Part shown: in pieces, positions 14,615 to 17,153 of the stretch | How positions within the stretch are numbered: the first letter of the stretch is position 1 | How the letters are laid out: the number at the start of each line of letters is the position of its first letter | NCBI GenBank assembly: GCA_964552325.1 | Contig: CAZKHA010000065.1 | Location: 1-17,153, forward strand | Direction: 5' to 3' | Length of the DNA: 17,153 nucleotides | Source of the DNA: CAZKCK01 sp964552325 | GTDB lineage: Bacteria > Bacteroidota > Bacteroidia > Bacteroidales > TTA-H9 | Translations under genes and position numbers: made by a program | The notes under the pieces: generated by a model | Told to the model about the DNA's origin: nothing | The model's input: only the letters and a program-made list of their open reading frames with translations | The model's database searches: none

Positions 14615-16885
14615 TTATTTAATAACTAGTTCGTCGCAAAAAATCCATGCGGGTAGGCCATGGCCGGGATGTCCATCGGGGCATTTGAGCAAGGCCGTTG
14701 CTTTTACTTTTACATATCGTGCTTTTACTTTTTTCAGATTGAAGGCAAAGCTTGATACGAAACTGCCTGTTTTAGTGGGTTTTTCGGGGGCTTTCATGAT
14801 TTTTTCGCCCGTAAAGGTCTTACCATCCATTGAATAGCTTATGCTGACTTGGGTAGGAAGGAATATCCATGCTTGAATAAACTGCAAAAAATCGGCACTT
14901 ACCAGTTCAATTGGTTTTGCTTCTTCCAGGTCAATGGTAGCTTCCATATGCGAGTCTTCAAAGCCCAGCCAATTAAAATTGTAATCGGGCAGTCCACGCT
15001 TGCCATCTGTAAGTGCTTGGGCTCCGCCAACTTTATACTTTTCGCTGGCAGGTTTTGCTAAGGTAACGGGCTTGAGCCAGCCCAAACCCGGGTCGAGGGA
15101 TTTGCGGAGACAATCGTTGACCAAATCGCGATACATGCGGGTGGTGAGGCCTTGTTCGTTGGTCCAAGAGGCATTCAAGCGTTCAGAACGCTCTACCAGA
15201 GTGTCGAGTTTTGCGAGCATATCTTCACGGGCTATGCGTTTATTGCCCGATTGCATTAGCCATGTAAACTCATTATCCACATCGCGCAACGAAATGTCGA
15301 GGATGGCAAAATCGAGCGGTAGCCGTGCTTTTTGTACCCTAGCCAATAGCTTCGGTTTGTTTTTTACCTGTTCTTCGGCTTTATCAAAAAGTTGACGGTA
15401 TTGCCCAATTAATGTGGGAGTTAGATACGAATGAATGCCATCGTAAGGGAAGCCATAGATTCCCAGGTTTTGTTTGGAGGCGGTAAGTGAATCGCTCATC
15501 AGGCGGATGTATTGCTTTAATACGGGTCCTGCTTCTTCGTAATACCCATTTAAGAAATCGGTCATTACAGAATCCACGTCAACAGTAGGATTCCAGAGCA
15601 ATTTGGCAATCAAATACTGTTTAAGTTCCATCATATCGCTCCAACTGCCACCACTGGCTTGCTGAAACATCATGGTACAGCCGTTATCCTTGAAAAACTG
15701 CAAGTTGGGCTGCAATACCTTCCAGTTTGGAAACGGGTTGAGGTAATTGCGGAATTGAACCACGTAATCCCACAAGAAAATATTGTTTGTAAGTTTGCCC
15801 CATCCTTCAATATCTTTTTTAAAGCCCTGGTCTTCTTCAACGGTTTTGTTGCGATCACATTCGATGGTACAAAGCATGATATTTACATTTGGTAAAGGCT
15901 GGATGTTTTTGGGAGCCGAACGCGTATATTGATAGGCCAGCGTAGAAATGGTTTTTTGCGGAAACTGCTTTGCAAGTTTGTTTACAAACCAAATCATAGT
16001 TCCTGAAGGCCCGGCATACAACGAATCTAAATGCCGGCAATCAGCGCATTCGCAATTTTTGTAAGTGTCGTTTTGCGAAACAGACCATATTTGGGCTTGC
16101 GGGTTTGCTTCCATCATTTTTCGGAGATTTTGCTCAACAAGCTCATAAGCTTGTGGGTTTGAGAGGCATAATTGTCCATCAGCTACCCTTATGCCACCCA
16201 CTTGCGAAAAGTATTCAGGATGTGATGCGAATAAACTATCTGGAGGCAGCAACTTGTTGAAGGTGTGTACAAACATGCCCCAGGCAGGAGAATTTATGCC
16301 TTTTAGGTGAAGCTTATGCCAATTGCGGTATAAGGTATCGTGGGGTGCATAGCCATGTACTTCACGGAAGGTAAAAAAGGGTTTCTCTATGCGGCTTAGC
16401 TGTCCAAGTTTGATGGTTTTAGTTGTTGGGATAATCTCGGCATCAGGAGCATAAAGCCTGCAACCGAGGTAGGATTCAATAAAGCTATACACGGCATTTT
16501 GGGTGCCTTGGGCCGTAGAACCGGCAATAAGAAGGTTTTTGCCAAACGTTTTGATTATGAATCCATCATTGCCTAGGGTATCTTTCCATTCAAAATCTTT
16601 TAAACCAGAAATTCGTGTGCTTTTACCAATAAGAATTTCGTTTTCTTTGGGTTCGCCGGCATCGGTAACCACAGGCACTTTGCAGCCCGAAACCTTATGA
16701 ATATATTCCGTCAATAACTTGGCAGCATCCACAAGCTGTTGATTAGCTGTATCAGAAATAACAAGCTGATAGTCTGATAATCCATTTTCAACCAAAACAA
16801 GGGTATTGGTTTGGGAGCAACTACTTAAAAACAAGAAAACACTTACTTGGAAAACGAAAATCAATTTATAACTTACACGCATCAT
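14615..16885 (-). CDS. DUF4838 lipoprotein, putative glycoside hydrolase-like
   Basis: A 756-residue envelope lipoprotein. The N-terminus ends in a lipobox (FLFLSSC, lipidated Cys23), so it is membrane-anchored. An N-terminal alpha/beta domain (about residues 30-165) resembles the small domain in front of GH67 and GH20 enzymes. The DUF4838 core follows, with SVSQNDTYKNCECADCRHLD (C278, C280, C283) and PSGTMIWFVNKLA as typical motifs. The final 130 residues (from about 625) look like an F5/8-type or CBM32-like carbohydrate-binding domain, with ARYVKVKA and PAWIFCDELVIK. The family is thought to be a TIM-barrel glycosidase, but I know no fixed substrate. A second ATG (16882) follows directly, and I use the first. 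It leads the operon with PfkB and transglutaminase. A weak -7-like TACCTTG (minus strand, 16914-16920) may be its promoter. Confidence 0.87.
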   Translation of the reverse strand: MMRVSYKLIFVFQVSVFLFLSSCSQTNTLVLVENGLSDYQLVISDTANQQLVDAAKLLTEYIHKVSGCKVPVVTDAGEPKENEILIGKSTRISGLKDFEWKDTLGNDGFIIKTFGKNLLIAGSTAQGTQNAVYSFIESYLGCRLYAPDAEIIPTTKTIKLGQLSRIEKPFFTFREVHGYAPHDTLYRNWHKLHLKGINSPAWGMFVHTFNKLLPPDSLFASHPEYFSQVGGIRVADGQLCLSNPQAYELVEQNLRKMMEANPQAQIWSVSQNDTYKNCECADCRHLDSLYAGPSGTMIWFVNKLAKQFPQKTISTLAYQYTRSAPKNIQPLPNVNIMLCTIECDRNKTVEEDQGFKKDIEGWGKLTNNIFLWDYVVQFRNYLNPFPNWKVLQPNLQFFKDNGCTMMFQQASGGSWSDMMELKQYLIAKLLWNPTVDVDSVMTDFLNGYYEEAGPVLKQYIRLMSDSLTASKQNLGIYGFPYDGIHSYLTPTLIGQYRQLFDKAEEQVKNKPKLLARVQKARLPLDFAILDISLRDVDNEFTWLMQSGNKRIAREDMLAKLDTLVERSERLNASWTNEQGLTTRMYRDLVNDCLRKSLDPGLGWLKPVTLAKPASEKYKVGGAQALTDGKRGLPDYNFNWLGFEDSHMEATIDLEEAKPIELVSADFLQFIQAWIFLPTQVSISYSMDGKTFTGEKIMKAPEKPTKTGSFVSSFAFNLKKVKARYVKVKATALLKCPDGHPGHGLPAWIFCDELVIK

Positions 16886-17103
16886 GATGATTAAAGTTAT
16901 TGGTTTGGAACGGCAAGGTACAAATTTTGGGGGAATTTGGCTGGAATAGCGTTGGGGGTTTCAAAGAAGTACTTGCAAACTTTTTAGATGAGGGTATTCG
17001 TATTGCCTGAATGGTAAAAGTGATTTAACTCGTAATTGGGTTTCAATTCAATGAAGGATAGGTAAGTTGTCGAGCAAAATGATTTGTCAAGGGTTTTCGA
17101 AAA

Positions 17104-17133
17104 TCTATACAAGGTGCGGGTGCTTTGTATAGA
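17104..17133. repeat. Perfect 9-bp inverted repeat
   Basis: TCTATACAA (17104-17112) and TTGTATAGA (17125-17133) are exact reverse complements separated by a GC-rich 12-nt spacer. It lies about 220 bp before the DUF4838 start, near the window edge. It could be a regulator binding site or a hairpin in a transcript from outside the window. No T run follows on the plus strand, so a plus-strand terminator is unlikely. Apart from this, the 268 bp from 16886 to 17153 shows no convincing gene. Confidence 0.4.
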
Positions 17134-17153
17134 AAATGGCAAAATTTTGGTGT

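Noticed and set aside
15000..15395. 131-codon plus-strand open frame
   Set aside because: It is fully antisense to the DUF4838 gene, with residue content typical of a shadow frame and no family signal.
16984..17151. Minus-strand frame open to the window edge (56 codons)
   Set aside because: An open stretch this short is expected by chance. The peptide is Ser/Thr-rich and unlike the other genes, and it contains a perfect dyad. A true gene end from outside cannot be fully excluded.
1..17153. CRISPR arrays, tRNA or rRNA genes, defence systems
   Set aside because: I saw no regular spaced repeats, tRNA-like cloverleaf, rRNA sequence, or defence protein motifs on reading both strands.

Overview
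The window looks like a chromosomal segment of a member of the Bacteroidota. Three matches to the phylum's -7 promoter element (TAnnTTTG) precede genes. The gene content is also typical: an S46 dipeptidyl-peptidase, DUF3109, DUF3857/transglutaminase, DUF4838, GH29 and a ROK protein, in moderately AT-rich DNA. Species or genus cannot be named from what is visible.

Layout. Positions 1-122 hold a GC-rich, repeat-like intergenic element. A small unknown protein (123-356) and a secreted alkaline phosphatase (402-1844) follow on the minus strand. About 500 bp without an intact gene comes next, containing a possible decayed reading frame. A consensus promoter at 2344-2375 then drives a plus-strand group: a cysteine-rich DUF5714 protein, an exported GH29 alpha-L-fucosidase, and an exported GH63-like glycosidase whose ATG overlaps the fucosidase stop. 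On the minus strand lie a DUF3109 protein and a ROK-family sugar kinase or regulator that lacks the usual zinc site. A plus-strand S46 dipeptidyl-peptidase (DPP7-like at the specificity position) ends at a clear rho-independent terminator. Behind the terminator is an insertion-sequence scar: IS21-type tandem end repeats and the C-terminal remnant of an IS66 transposase. The right part is a minus-strand gene string: DUF4838 lipoprotein, PfkB sugar kinase, DUF3857/transglutaminase protein, a short fragment resembling the end of an outer-membrane barrel, and DUF3820.

How the genes fit together. Most products carry export signals and act on phosphate esters, glycans or peptides, so the segment reads as nutrient scavenging in the periplasm or at the outer membrane. 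GH29 plus GH63 suggests trimming of fucose- and alpha-glucose/mannose-containing glycans. The ROK and PfkB proteins would phosphorylate released sugars in the cytoplasm. The S46 enzyme releases dipeptides and the alkaline phosphatase releases phosphate. No SusC/SusD pair is present, so this is not a classical polysaccharide utilisation locus.

I saw no convincing defence system, CRISPR array, tRNA or rRNA. The points most worth a second look are the DUF5714-GH29-GH63 gene group, the cysteine-free ROK protein, the IS scar, the broken frames at 2044-2289 and 11464-11703, and the repeat at the left edge.
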